A stretch of 64,000 bases of DNA from Lunatimonas sp. (GTDB lineage: Bacteria; Bacteroidota; Bacteroidia; Cytophagales; Cyclobacteriaceae): contig NZ_JAFIEU010000013.1 in NCBI RefSeq assembly GCF_020832325.1, forward strand, positions 1-64,000, written 5' to 3'. How positions within the stretch are numbered: the first letter of the stretch is position 1; the number at the start of each line of letters is the position of its first letter. The translations under genes and the position numbers were made by a program. The notes beneath the pieces were generated by a model that worked only from the letters and a program-made list of their open reading frames with translations, had not been told where the DNA came from and did no database searches. Below are positions 38,469-47,086 of the stretch, piece after piece.

Positions 38469-39850
38469 GTATCCGGAAAAAAATACTGGTGTATTTTTCG
38501 TTGACGGTGATTCTACTTACCGGATTGACGATGTTGTTTATTTACACGCTTTTTGCCGAATACCGAGAAGAAGAGTTTCAGCAGCGGCAGTTGGAAAAAA
38601 TAACTGCTACACTTTATTTTTTGAGTGAAATACGTCGAATGGATTCCGATATTTTGGCTTCCTTGGAAGAGGTTACTATCCAAAAAATCTACGATGAAAA
38701 ATTGTTGATTTTCAATGGACAGCGAGAGTTGATTTATGAGAGTATTGATGATACGCCCATAGCACACCCAGAGGAAATCTTGGAGCAGTTGTCGATCGAA
38801 AATCCTTGGATAGAAACTAAAGACGGACGCTACGATCTGGTCGGGATGTATGTTGAGTATGATAGAAACCAGTATTATGGGATAAGTAAAGCGTACGATG
38901 AGTTTGGCTACGCTAAGCTGATTTTTCTCAGGAAAGTACTTTGGGGGGCATTTTTTGGAATTGCCTTCGTAGTTGTCATTGTATCGGTCTATCTTTCAGA
39001 ACGGATTTCCAAACCCATCACGAAACTAGCCGAGCGGATGAAGCTGGTGCAAATTCAAGATCGGGAAAAAGCCATTTCAGTGGGTGACAGCAGTTATGAG
39101 ATCGATATCTTGGTAAACCGGTACAATGAGCTGATGACGAGACTGCACGAGGCATTTGCTTTTCAAAAGCATGCGATCCATCATATTTCCCATGAATTGA
39201 AGACACCTATTGCCGTGCTGGTTTCTAACTTTGAAAAAATGGAAGCGGAGTCGGATTTGGCTGAGATTAAAAAAATGGTTTCAAGCCAAAAGGAACGAAC
39301 AAAGAGCCTTGGTGAAATGGTGAATGTGCTTCTAGAGATTTCAAAGGCAGAATCGGGAAGCAACATTGCCAATGATGCCATCCGAATAGATGAGTTAATT
39401 TTTGATCTAGCCGATGAGTATAGGAACCTGTCTCCAGATTTCTATTTCTCCATTCGCTATGGAGAAGTGATGGAAGATGAAAATCTATTAACTGTATCAG
39501 GTAATTTCCGATTGCTGCGTGCTGCTTTATCGAATCTGATGGCAAATTGCATCGCTTTTAGTAAAGACCAGAAAGCGGAAGTCGTTTTTACAGGTGATAA
39601 CAATCGATTGACCATTCAATTTAGCAATAAAGGCACCATATTGAACGAAAACGACCGAAGTTTTTTGTTTCAGCATTTTTTTCGTGGATCTAACAGCCAT
39701 GGTACCAAAGGGTTTGGACTTGGACTGGTATTGGTACAGAGGATTGCTGAGATTCATGGAGGAACAATCAGCTATGAGGCCGCTGATGAGGAGACCAATC
39801 GATTCAGTTTGGAGTTTCCCACAAGTACAAAGCCAAGTAACATGCAGTAA
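38465..39850 (+). CDS. Sensor histidine kinase
   Basis: Translation begins at GTG 38465, overlapping the regulator stop. The 461-residue protein has transmembrane helices near 8-30 and 158-178 enclosing a periplasmic sensor region of about 125 residues with no recognised domain. A HAMP-like linker, a HisKA domain with phosphorylated H243 in HHISHELKTP, and an HATPase domain ending with GFGLGLVLVQRIAEIHGG follow. The N box around LSNLMANCIAF has the expected asparagine. It should phosphorylate the upstream regulator and may control the porin gene 77 bases downstream. Confidence 0.92.
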   Translation: MSIRKKILVYFSLTVILLTGLTMLFIYTLFAEYREEEFQQRQLEKITATLYFLSEIRRMDSDILASLEEVTIQKIYDEKLLIFNGQRELIYESIDDTPIAHPEEILEQLSIENPWIETKDGRYDLVGMYVEYDRNQYYGISKAYDEFGYAKLIFLRKVLWGAFFGIAFVVVIVSVYLSERISKPITKLAERMKLVQIQDREKAISVGDSSYEIDILVNRYNELMTRLHEAFAFQKHAIHHISHELKTPIAVLVSNFEKMEAESDLAEIKKMVSSQKERTKSLGEMVNVLLEISKAESGSNIANDAIRIDELIFDLADEYRNLSPDFYFSIRYGEVMEDENLLTVSGNFRLLRAALSNLMANCIAFSKDQKAEVVFTGDNNRLTIQFSNKGTILNENDRSFLFQHFFRGSNSHGTKGFGLGLVLVQRIAEIHGGTISYEAADEETNRFSLEFPTSTKPSNMQ

Positions 39851-39852
39851 GC

Positions 39853-39891
39853 TTTAAGGGTAATTTTAGGATCTTTAAGGGGATTTTAAGG
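39853..39891 (+). promoter_or_regulatory. Four phased direct repeats, candidate response-regulator operator
   Basis: TTTAAGG (39853-39859), TTTTAGG (39864-39870), TTTAAGG (39874-39880) and TTTAAGG (39885-39891) recur every 10-11 bases, about one helical turn. OmpR/PhoB regulators bind such arrays. CACTTTTG at 39902-39909 could be the -7 element, so the repeats would cover the -33 region, as expected for an activator-dependent promoter. Confidence 0.65.
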
Positions 39892-39926
39892 TTTGGGAAA
39901 CCACTTTTGTAAAAAAAATCACCTAT

Positions 39927-41240
39927 ATGATTCCCAAACTCTATTTGCTGGGCTTTTTACTGTTTTTCTCGCCCAGTATATGCATTTTTGCACAGGAAGA
40001 CCCTTTAGATTCCAAGAGGCGAAAATTGGTTGATACGCTTACCTACGAAACCCAAAGTGGATTACCCATAGCAGCCTCCAAAATCTATTTCACAGACGCC
40101 AAGTTCACCTTTTCAGGTTTTGGTGAAACGAACTTTGTGAACTACCGAGGGTCTAAGAATAGGGGCTCAAGTGACCTGGAATTGTATTACACCAATCTTC
40201 AGCGTTTCGTTGCCTATGCTGCTTGGAAGCCGGTCAATTGGTTGGTAGTGTACGGAGAGTTCTTTGCGGAATTTCTGAATGACGGCAGCTTGGAAAGTGA
40301 CTTCGAATACCTGCCGGAGTTTTTTCTAGACTTTTTGCTGGATGAACGGCTGAATGTCCGGGTAGGTACCCATCAGCCGGGCATTGGATTTATCAATAAC
40401 AACGATGAGCCTATCATGTTTTATAGCGTAAACAGGCCAGAAGCTGAGAGATTGATTATCCCTTCCCAATGGATCGATTTGGGCGTGACCTTTTACGGCA
40501 CTTTTCAGGAGAAATGGAAATGGAGCTTTGGCGTTTTTCAGGGTCTTGATACTGAAAACCTCAATGGGGCTACTTGGATCAGACGGGGGCGGGATAACGC
40601 ACTCCGCTTTAATTTCAGTTCCTTCGTGTTTAATCCAAAAGTTGTGTACCAGGGCATAGAAGATACGGAGATTTCGGTAAGCGGACTTTTTACCACAATG
40701 GGCAGGGACCATCAGGTGGTAATGGAAGAAGGGCCTATGGGCGTGGATGCCCAAACACGCCTCCTTAGTGCTTATGTGCGACATCAGCGGGGAAACTGGA
40801 ATTTTATGGCTCTGGGAACCTATGGACAGATGAGGAATACAGATCGGCTTTACCGTTTTTTGAATAATTCACAGGTAATTGGAAAGGAGGTCTATGGCGG
40901 GTATGTCGAAACTAGTTATAACATCCTACCGTTGCTTGGTTTTTTCCCTACGGAGGGCAAAGCAAAGAACCCCAACGGGTTGTTCCGAAAGCAGGAGTTT
41001 CAGCTTCCCATTTTTGCGAGGCTGGAGCGATTGAATACACATGCCGGTATTCATGCTCAGTTGCAAAGTAGTCCCATAAGCCAAACGGACCTCACTTCAC
41101 TGACGGTGGGTGCCAATTTTAATCCCCGCAGAAACATCGTTCTGAAGTCTAACTACCAAATCAGATGGAACTCGCAGGTTTTGCCGGACGGAAGCAAGGA
41201 GGGAAATCGAATCGAAATGGGATTAGGTTTCATTTTCTAA
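39927..41240 (+). CDS. Porin-like outer-membrane beta-barrel protein
   Basis: The 437-residue product has a signal peptide ending CIFAQ and then amphipathic strands rich in aromatic residues through to a C-terminal phenylalanine (GLGFIF), the typical insertion signal of outer-membrane barrels. The layout resembles phosphate-selective porin-like (OprO/P-type) or related Bacteroidota porins, but no specific selectivity residues can be named. It lies just downstream of a two-component system and behind four phased heptamers, so it is probably the system's main local target. It converges on the DUF5777 gene, with 14 bases between stops. Confidence 0.75.
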   Translation: MIPKLYLLGFLLFFSPSICIFAQEDPLDSKRRKLVDTLTYETQSGLPIAASKIYFTDAKFTFSGFGETNFVNYRGSKNRGSSDLELYYTNLQRFVAYAAWKPVNWLVVYGEFFAEFLNDGSLESDFEYLPEFFLDFLLDERLNVRVGTHQPGIGFINNNDEPIMFYSVNRPEAERLIIPSQWIDLGVTFYGTFQEKWKWSFGVFQGLDTENLNGATWIRRGRDNALRFNFSSFVFNPKVVYQGIEDTEISVSGLFTTMGRDHQVVMEEGPMGVDAQTRLLSAYVRHQRGNWNFMALGTYGQMRNTDRLYRFLNNSQVIGKEVYGGYVETSYNILPLLGFFPTEGKAKNPNGLFRKQEFQLPIFARLERLNTHAGIHAQLQSSPISQTDLTSLTVGANFNPRRNIVLKSNYQIRWNSQVLPDGSKEGNRIEMGLGFIF

Positions 41241-41254
41241 ACCTTCGTCGGTAT

Positions 41255-42121
41255 TCATCGGCTGTATCCGAATACCCTGTTTACATTGAAGCCCAATCGG
41301 AATTGTTCGCCGGGTACCCCATTTCCTCCCGCCAGCAGATAGGTTTCATTGAGAAAGGGTGAGGTGACCAGATAGAGTTGAAATACATGCCCACCGGCTT
41401 CTAAATCCACCCCCAAACCAAGGTTGTTTCGTAAATTATTGTTCAAGTTACCAATCCACTGGGCAGTTAACGAGGTTTTTCCCGTGAGTTTGTATTTCCC
41501 GCTGATACCTAAAGCGGTATATAGATTTTGGTCACCCTCAATGAAGAATATTGGATTTGGATCTATGAAATAGGCCGCCATGGGGCTAAGCTGCAGACTG
41601 ATTTTGTTCGAAAACTTTCGAGCAACCATCCATTGGATTGCGTAGGAGGTCCGTTCGGAAAATGAAGGCTCTCCCATAATTAAAAAGCTGTAATCAGAGC
41701 TATTCATCGCAGCTCCCCCCATCACGGAGAGAGAAAGCGGCATTCGATTATCTTGGGTTTGCGTCAGCAGGTGGTATCTCCCATACAGGGTATACACTTT
41801 GTCACGGCTCTGTCGGCCCATCCCCAACGAAAACTTATCCGTTAACCCATATTCGAGGCTGAATTGGATATTTGCCCCATTGTCAATTCCGAAAAGGTCT
41901 CGGACACCGCTGTCAACCTCGCCGAACGTATGCATAATGGCAAAGTGAAGGGTCCCCTTGTCCAAAGGCTCCACGGTAAATAGGTTTATCTGCCGGGGGG
42001 CATGGAACGTTAGGTCCACTTCCTGAGAGGCACTTTCCAGCCGTCGTTCTAACTGCGAATAGACCGGCATTGTCAAAAAAAGCCCACCCAAACAAAGTAA
42101 AATAAAGATACGTGTGATCAT
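41255..42121 (-). CDS. DUF5777-family beta-barrel protein
   Basis: ATG 42121 starts a good signal peptide (TRIFILLCLGGLFLTMPVYSQ) one base after the upstream stop codon, so it is preferred over the start at 42148, which lies inside the upstream gene. The 288-residue mature region consists of alternating strands with many aromatic residues, and matches the DUF5777 barrel-like family of Bacteroidota. Such genes are often found beside YceI and Rieske genes, as here. Function is unknown; the company suggests an electron-transfer or redox stress setting. It is the last gene of a three-gene reverse-strand operon. Confidence 0.78.
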   Translation of the reverse strand: MITRIFILLCLGGLFLTMPVYSQLERRLESASQEVDLTFHAPRQINLFTVEPLDKGTLHFAIMHTFGEVDSGVRDLFGIDNGANIQFSLEYGLTDKFSLGMGRQSRDKVYTLYGRYHLLTQTQDNRMPLSLSVMGGAAMNSSDYSFLIMGEPSFSERTSYAIQWMVARKFSNKISLQLSPMAAYFIDPNPIFFIEGDQNLYTALGISGKYKLTGKTSLTAQWIGNLNNNLRNNLGLGVDLEAGGHVFQLYLVTSPFLNETYLLAGGNGVPGEQFRLGFNVNRVFGYSR

Positions 42122-42122
42122 A

Positions 42123-42680
42123 TTATTGGGTTTTGGTAAATAGCGCATCGATGTGAACTGCTTGCTCTTCTGCGAGTTCGTAAAAGACTATCTTGGGAAC
42201 TTCTATATCATGGTCTCCAAGCCGAACCTGAAAACTGGTTTTTAGGGTTAACAGGTTGTTTTTCAGTAAAACGGAGCCTGTAACCCTAAGATCCCGTTCA
42301 ATGCCATGGATTTTAAATTTTCCGATAGCATTCACAGCCGTTTCCTTGCCTTCTTCCAAGGGTGGAACAGGTTCCAGTTTACCGGTAAATTCCGCAAAAG
42401 GGAATTTGTCTGTTTCCAGGTAATTTTCCCGCATGTGCCGGTCCCGCAGACCAATCCCCGTTTTCAAGGTGTTGAGGTCCAAGTAAAAATCTAGTAGATT
42501 CTGGTCAAAATCAATCAATCCCTTTAATACCGAGGACTTGCCGGAAAACTTATTCAGGGGTGCCTCCGATACAAATTCCACCTGGCCCTTCTCTGTTTTG
42601 AACACTTGGCTATTGGCATTGAAATATTGCATGCTGAGGAGAACTACCCCCATGAATCCGATCCGTTTCCAGTTACTCAT
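42123..42680 (-). CDS. YceI-family periplasmic lipid-binding protein
   Basis: The 185-residue protein has a signal peptide ending around NANSQ and the YceI lipocalin-like fold markers: VEFVSEAPLNKFSGKS, a long middle strand with LRDRHMRENYLETDKFPFAEF, and GKFKIHGIERDL. YceI proteins bind isoprenoid or lipid molecules in the periplasm. It overlaps the Rieske gene stop by 4 bases (ATGA at 42677-42680), showing tight coupling. Quinone or polyisoprenoid handling beside a Rieske protein would make sense, but this is inference. Confidence 0.9.
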   Translation of the reverse strand: MSNWKRIGFMGVVLLSMQYFNANSQVFKTEKGQVEFVSEAPLNKFSGKSSVLKGLIDFDQNLLDFYLDLNTLKTGIGLRDRHMRENYLETDKFPFAEFTGKLEPVPPLEEGKETAVNAIGKFKIHGIERDLRVTGSVLLKNNLLTLKTSFQVRLGDHDIEVPKIVFYELAEEQAVHIDALFTKTQ

Positions 42681-43168
42681 GACAAGTTAACGGTTACGAT
42701 GTTACCGTTTCGGGAAACCGGATAGGTTCGCAGAGGCCGGGTAGCTGGTCCATTTACCAAGGAACCGTCCGTATTGAACCTTGACCCGTGGCAAGTACAA
42801 GTAAAGCGATTATTTGAGAAAGTCCAATTTCTGTCGCATGCACTATGGGTACACACCGAGGTAAGTGCATTCAAATTATTTGAACCAGTATTGACTAGCA
42901 GTACCCGCGATTGGGGTATCAGCGTCCATCCTCCTTCTTCCGCCAATGCTGTGGCTACCTCCAAATCGATCGTGATCACGTTGTTGGCAACCGTGACACC
43001 ACTATTTCCACCAGGACCATCCGCAATCGGCGGAATGTTGGGCTCCGTATCCTCGGAACAGGCCGTAAAGAAGCCAACTCCTAGTGTACTCATGATACCT
43101 ACAGCTCCTGTTTTTCTTAGAAATTCCCTTCTGCTGTCTGCTAATCTGCCGGATTGTATCTGTTTCAT
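42677..43168 (-). CDS. Exported Rieske [2Fe-2S] protein
   Basis: The 163-residue protein has a twin-arginine signal (DSRREFLRKTG) and a lipobox-like FFTAC with Cys37, so it may be a Tat-exported lipoprotein. The Rieske cluster ligands are C106-T-H108 and C124-x-x-H127. C111 and C126 are placed to form the disulfide typical of high-potential Rieske proteins. It resembles the Rieske subunit of quinol oxidoreductases, but no cytochrome b gene is adjacent. Partner proteins here are YceI and DUF5777. It probably passes electrons in the periplasm. Confidence 0.9.
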   Translation of the reverse strand: MKQIQSGRLADSRREFLRKTGAVGIMSTLGVGFFTACSEDTEPNIPPIADGPGGNSGVTVANNVITIDLEVATALAEEGGWTLIPQSRVLLVNTGSNNLNALTSVCTHSACDRNWTFSNNRFTCTCHGSRFNTDGSLVNGPATRPLRTYPVSRNGNIVTVNLS

Positions 43169-43679
43169 ATGTCAATTGTTTTCTCAGAGTTTAGATCCCA
43201 CCTTGTGGTGGTACCAGTATTCCCCATCTACGAGGCTGGACTAGGTTTTGGATGTACTTTGAAATCGTCTCGGGTGTGTAACCTAGCAGTTTGGATTTTT
43301 GTTTGGTTGATTTAGGCAGTTGATTTAGAGTAGATTTGCATCTTTGGAGGTTGATCTTCCAGCGGATCCTTGGATTGGAATGGATGCAATTGGGGGATTA
43401 ATTGGTTTCTCTGACGCAGATAGTCAGACCCCGTTTCTTCGTTCCTTTACGGTGCCGGTTTGTTGATGTACGTATTTACTTATTTGGTTTGTTGATGCCT
43501 GCTGTGGCTGACATCCGGGAGTTTACCCGGCTTGAAAAAGATTGATCATATAGAAAATTTATCTAATACATTAAAAATATAAACCTTCCTAAAAAAGTTA
43601 AGCCTACCAAATTTCAAAAAAATAAACATACCGACAGAATCAAAATCGCAAATGCAGTTCGGTTGGGTGATTCAGTCAG
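43169..43679. other. 511-base intergenic region
   Basis: No gene is supported. The part near the Rieske gene is mixed composition and probably contains its promoter; 43545-43625 is very A+T-rich. A short CCACC/GGTGG hairpin occurs at about 43199-43212. No T-tailed terminator was found. Confidence 0.5.
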
Positions 43680-44075
43680 CTATTGGATGGGCAAACCGTT
43701 TCTTCCTGAATCACGGATTTCGACTATTTCTGTTACCACATACTTGCTGGCACCCCGCCAAGGAAGGGGGTTTAAATATTCTTTATACCGAAGCTCCACA
43801 AATTGTCCTCCCGATCGCTCAAGCAGTACAGCGACGGAATCACTAGATGCGCTAAATCGAAATTCATTACTCTGTAAGGCGCCCGGGTTGGGACTTTGAA
43901 ATCCGTCCTGTACAAGTCTTCCTTCCCATGTTTTGAATAAAAATCCCTTTCTTTCAAAATAATTGAGGTTTCCGGCCTTGACGCCTTCTGCAAATACAAA
44001 ATAATACCTCCACCAAATCACGATGGATAAGATCACCACCAATCCGATAATTACGGGGCCAACAAACTTTTTCAT
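43680..44075 (-). CDS. Hypothetical single-pass membrane protein
   Basis: ATG 44075 (KKFVGPVIIGLVVILSIVIWWRYYF) gives an immediate membrane anchor; an upstream ATG at 44099 adds eight polar residues and is less likely. The product is 131 residues: one N-terminal helix, then an exported domain containing the run FAEGVKAGNLNYFERKGFLFKTWEG. Similar proteins are common in Bacteroidota and are sometimes misnamed 6-phosphogluconate dehydrogenase, but no dehydrogenase motif is present. No function is assigned. It is divergent from lemA. Confidence 0.7.
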   Translation of the reverse strand: MKKFVGPVIIGLVVILSIVIWWRYYFVFAEGVKAGNLNYFERKGFLFKTWEGRLVQDGFQSPNPGALQSNEFRFSASSDSVAVLLERSGGQFVELRYKEYLNPLPWRGASKYVVTEIVEIRDSGRNGLPIQ

Positions 44076-44204
44076 GGAATGCTTCGTATAGTTTTCCAAA
44101 TATAGCTGAAATAATACAATATAAATGGGCTTCTCAATAGTGTATACGTTAGTTATTCCCTATTTTTAAGTGACCGTTTAAACTACTCTAAAAAAGCAAC
44201 CCCT

Positions 44205-44768
44205 ATGAGCACTACATGGATTGTACTTATCGTCGTCGTCGTTTTGGCACTTTTTGTCATATCCCTCTACAATAGGCTAGTAGCCTTGAAAAATAACCGC
44301 GAAAATGCCTTTGCAGATATTGATGTTCAGTTGAAGCAACGCCACGACCTGATTCCACAGCTTGTCAGCACGGTAAAAGGATACATGGAGCACGAGGCCG
44401 GTGTACTTACAAGAGTGACAGAAGCCAGGTCACGGGCGATGAATGCGAGCAGCATTGAGGGGAAGATCTCTGCGGAACAGGAGCTTGGTACGGCACTTCA
44501 AGGACTGCGTATCCAAGTGGAAGCCTATCCCGATTTAAAAGCCAACACCAATTTTATGCAACTCCAGGGAGAAATATCCGATGTGGAAAACAAATTGGCT
44601 GCTGTGCGAAGGTTTTTTAACTCTGCTACCCGGGAATTTAATGTAGCCGTTCAGAGTTTTCCTTCAAATCTCATTGCCGGGATGTTTGGTTTTCATACCG
44701 AACCCATGTTTGATTTGGGAGGGTCGGAGCGAGACCGCATGGATAAAGCCCCTGAGATTAAATTTTAA
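44205..44768 (+). CDS. lemA: LemA family protein
   Basis: The 187-residue protein has one N-terminal transmembrane helix (WIVLIVVVVLALFVISLYN) and the LemA core: YNRLVALKNNRENAFADIDVQLKQRHDLIPQLV, FMQLQGEISDVENKLAAVRRFFN and a C-terminal FPSNLIAGMFGF. LemA proteins form a helical bundle and are regularly paired with HtpX-type peptidases, as here (6 bases apart). Their molecular role is not settled. Length and motifs are standard. Confidence 0.93.
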   Translation: MSTTWIVLIVVVVLALFVISLYNRLVALKNNRENAFADIDVQLKQRHDLIPQLVSTVKGYMEHEAGVLTRVTEARSRAMNASSIEGKISAEQELGTALQGLRIQVEAYPDLKANTNFMQLQGEISDVENKLAAVRRFFNSATREFNVAVQSFPSNLIAGMFGFHTEPMFDLGGSERDRMDKAPEIKF

Positions 44769-44774
44769 AGAGAT

Positions 44775-45716
44775 ATGTCAAAGTATGTGGGGATTCATAC
44801 CCAAATCCGCCGGAATAACACCCGTTCGGTATTGCTACTTTTGGGTTTTCCTTTATTGGTTCTTGCGGCGGTTTATGCGTTTTTGTACCTCACTACCCCT
44901 CAATACGAGGCGGGACCGGCCTACGATGTCAATGAGGTTTTTATACAGACCATCCCAGGTGTATTGATCGCAGTGGCCATTTGGTTTGGCATTGCGTTTT
45001 TGTTTCACAGTAAGATGATCAATGGTGCGGCTGGGTCCAAATCCTTGGAGCGAAAGGACAATATGCGGGTGTATAACTTGGTCGAAAACCTATGCATGAG
45101 CAAGGGAATGCGCATGCCCAAGGTGAACGTGATAGAAGATCCCGCGTTAAATGCCTTTGCCAGTGGCATAAACGAAAAAACCTATACGGTTACATTAACC
45201 CGCGGAATCATTGAGAAGTTAAACGATGAGGAGCTCGAAGGTGTAATAGCCCATGAGCTGATGCATATCCGAAACAAAGACGTTAGACTGTTGATTGTTT
45301 CGGTGATTTTTGTAGGAATCTTCTCCTTCGTAGCCCAGATTTTATTCCGAAGCATGATCTATGGAGGTGGTAGACGGAGGGAAAGTAAGGACAACCGAGC
45401 GTTGCTGATTGCCATGGTGATTGCGTTTGTGGCCTTTCTGTTGAGCATGCTGTTTCGTTTTGCTATTTCCCGTAAGCGGGAATATATGGCCGACAGTGGT
45501 GCAGCGGAGATGACGAAAAACCCCAGAGCTTTGGCTTCAGCCCTGCGGAAGATTTCTGGAAATTACCGGGTGGCCACTGTGAAAAGTGATGACGTGGCTG
45601 AGATGTTTATCGAAAACCGGCCGGACAAGTCCTCGGGGATGATGAGTATGATCACAGGTCTGTTTGCCACGCATCCTCCCATAGAAAAGCGGATTAAAAT
45701 ACTGGAACAGTTCTAA
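44775..45716 (+). CDS. htpX: M48-family membrane zinc metallopeptidase, HtpX-like
   Basis: The 313-residue protein has four hydrophobic segments (about 18-39, 58-78, 172-192 and 210-230). Its cytoplasm-facing zinc site is H160-E161-x-x-H164 in VIAHELMHI, with the third ligand E236 in KREYMADSGAAEM. HtpX degrades misfolded membrane proteins under envelope stress. Coupling to lemA is a known arrangement. The C-terminal THPPIEKRI motif is also typical of M48B proteins. Confidence 0.93.
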   Translation: MSKYVGIHTQIRRNNTRSVLLLLGFPLLVLAAVYAFLYLTTPQYEAGPAYDVNEVFIQTIPGVLIAVAIWFGIAFLFHSKMINGAAGSKSLERKDNMRVYNLVENLCMSKGMRMPKVNVIEDPALNAFASGINEKTYTVTLTRGIIEKLNDEELEGVIAHELMHIRNKDVRLLIVSVIFVGIFSFVAQILFRSMIYGGGRRRESKDNRALLIAMVIAFVAFLLSMLFRFAISRKREYMADSGAAEMTKNPRALASALRKISGNYRVATVKSDDVAEMFIENRPDKSSGMMSMITGLFATHPPIEKRIKILEQF

Positions 45717-45801
45717 TTTGTAGGGGAATATTTTTCCACATAGCCATTCGTGGAATAGTGTTTGTAACGAGAAGGTTATAACTAACCAAACGTTTTACAC
45801 T

Positions 45802-45966
45802 ATGATAACTTGGATTATTGTTTTTCTGGTACTTTCATTGATCGCCGCTGTCTTGGGTTTCACTGGGATAGCTTCGGGATTGGCCTCGCTGGCCAAGGTT
45901 ATTTTCTACCTGTTTCTGGTTTTACTGGTAATCAGCTTTATAATTGGATTGGCCAGTGGGTTTTGA
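45802..45966 (+). CDS. DUF1328 small membrane protein
   Basis: A 54-residue frame encodes two transmembrane helices joined by FTGIASGLASLAKV, which matches the DUF1328 (YtjA-like) pattern of a first helix, an FxGIAxxxAxxAK link and a second helix rich in leucine, isoleucine and valine. Such peptides are linked to envelope or general stress in other bacteria; the role is unknown. It follows htpX by 85 bases and is closed by a strong bidirectional terminator. Confidence 0.85.
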   Translation: MITWIIVFLVLSLIAAVLGFTGIASGLASLAKVIFYLFLVLLVISFIIGLASGF

Positions 45967-45991
45967 TAGCCCATCATACATGCGTTTTAAG

Positions 45992-46040
45992 AAAAAAGCC
46001 CTTTTGCCCGCAGATACCTGCGTAAGCAAAAGGGCTTTTT
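45992..46040. terminator. Bidirectional intrinsic terminator
   Basis: Perfect 15-bp arms, AAAAAGCCCTTTTGC (45993-46007) and GCAAAAGGGCTTTTT (46026-46040), flank a loop with an inner CGCAG/CTGCG stem. A and T runs on both sides let it work for the forward DUF1328 transcript and the reverse hydrolase operon, whose stop lies 8 bases away. Confidence 0.9.
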
Positions 46041-46048
46041 GATATCAC

Positions 46049-47086
46049 TTATTCTGAGGCAGCTAATTCCTGTGAAACCCTGTATTGGGGAATTTTTACC
46101 ACGTCTTCTAAAAACCGGATAGATTCTTCCAGCACTCCCTCCCAATCCCCGGACGTGATGCTGGACGCAATCACATGGTCTCCGGATTCAGGGAATGCCT
46201 TTTTCATTTTTCTAGATTCAGGAGTTGAAACAGCTTCAAACATGTCCAACATCGCAGGAACCGACACCACCTTGTCCTGATTTTCTTCGTCTTTGTAATA
46301 ATAGGCCATAAAAAGCGGTTGGGATACATTTGAAAAGGTGCTTTCAGTCATGGTGCTACGAAGCATGACCGCTAGGCTGGTGTAGGCATTGATATGGTAC
46401 CGATTAGCCCAATATTTTGCCTTGTCTCCTTCTCTTGGGACTTCCTGCACACCTTGCGCATTGGTCATAGTAGCTTTCATCAATTGTTTCATCCAAGGCT
46501 GAAAAAGGGGCTCCAATTGATTCCCGTACTCCACGATACAGGGGGAGTAAAGCACCAATGCATGTATTTCGGGGCGTTCGGAAGCAAGCACCAAAGAGAG
46601 TGCTCCCCCCATGCTAGTTCCAATGACTATGACCTCGTCGCCAAGTTCGGCGGCTATCGCATACGCATCCCGGACCCCTTGCACCAATTTCTCCGGGCTA
46701 AGGTATTCAAAGGCATTTTCCCGGTCTATCCCATGTTCGGGAAGGCGGGTCAAAAAAAGGTTTGCACCAAAATATTCGGCCACTTTTCGGTGGACCGGGT
46801 CACCCTCCATTTGGCTGGCGCCGAAACCGTGCACATACAGGATGCTGTACGGTGTTTTAGACTTTACTTCGGGGTTAGCCCAGAGAATGCGAGCTTCGTT
46901 GTTCGGCTTAAGACCTGCAACGGTGTCTTCTCCCTGTTTGACGTAATTTTCCAATAGGTCTAAATCACGTGGTACTTCGGGGTAAAAACCGCTTAGGTCG
47001 CGTATGTTTTCCCTAGGGCCCACCATAAAAACCACCGCTAATAAAATGGCAGCACCCAACAGCCAAATGAGAATTTTCTTCATCAT
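46049..47086 (-). CDS. Membrane-anchored alpha/beta-hydrolase
   Basis: An N-terminal hydrophobic helix (ILIWLLGAAILLAVVFMV) anchors or exports a lipase/serine-aminopeptidase-like alpha/beta-hydrolase of 345 residues. The oxyanion segment is LYVHGFGAS, the nucleophile is S158 in IGTSMGG, and a histidine candidate is in ESGDHVIAS near the C-terminus. The substrate is not evident. Its start overlaps the proC stop by 4 bases, so it is the last gene of the reverse-strand operon. Confidence 0.78.
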   Translation of the reverse strand: MMKKILIWLLGAAILLAVVFMVGPRENIRDLSGFYPEVPRDLDLLENYVKQGEDTVAGLKPNNEARILWANPEVKSKTPYSILYVHGFGASQMEGDPVHRKVAEYFGANLFLTRLPEHGIDRENAFEYLSPEKLVQGVRDAYAIAAELGDEVIVIGTSMGGALSLVLASERPEIHALVLYSPCIVEYGNQLEPLFQPWMKQLMKATMTNAQGVQEVPREGDKAKYWANRYHINAYTSLAVMLRSTMTESTFSNVSQPLFMAYYYKDEENQDKVVSVPAMLDMFEAVSTPESRKMKKAFPESGDHVIASSITSGDWEGVLEESIRFLEDVVKIPQYRVSQELAASE

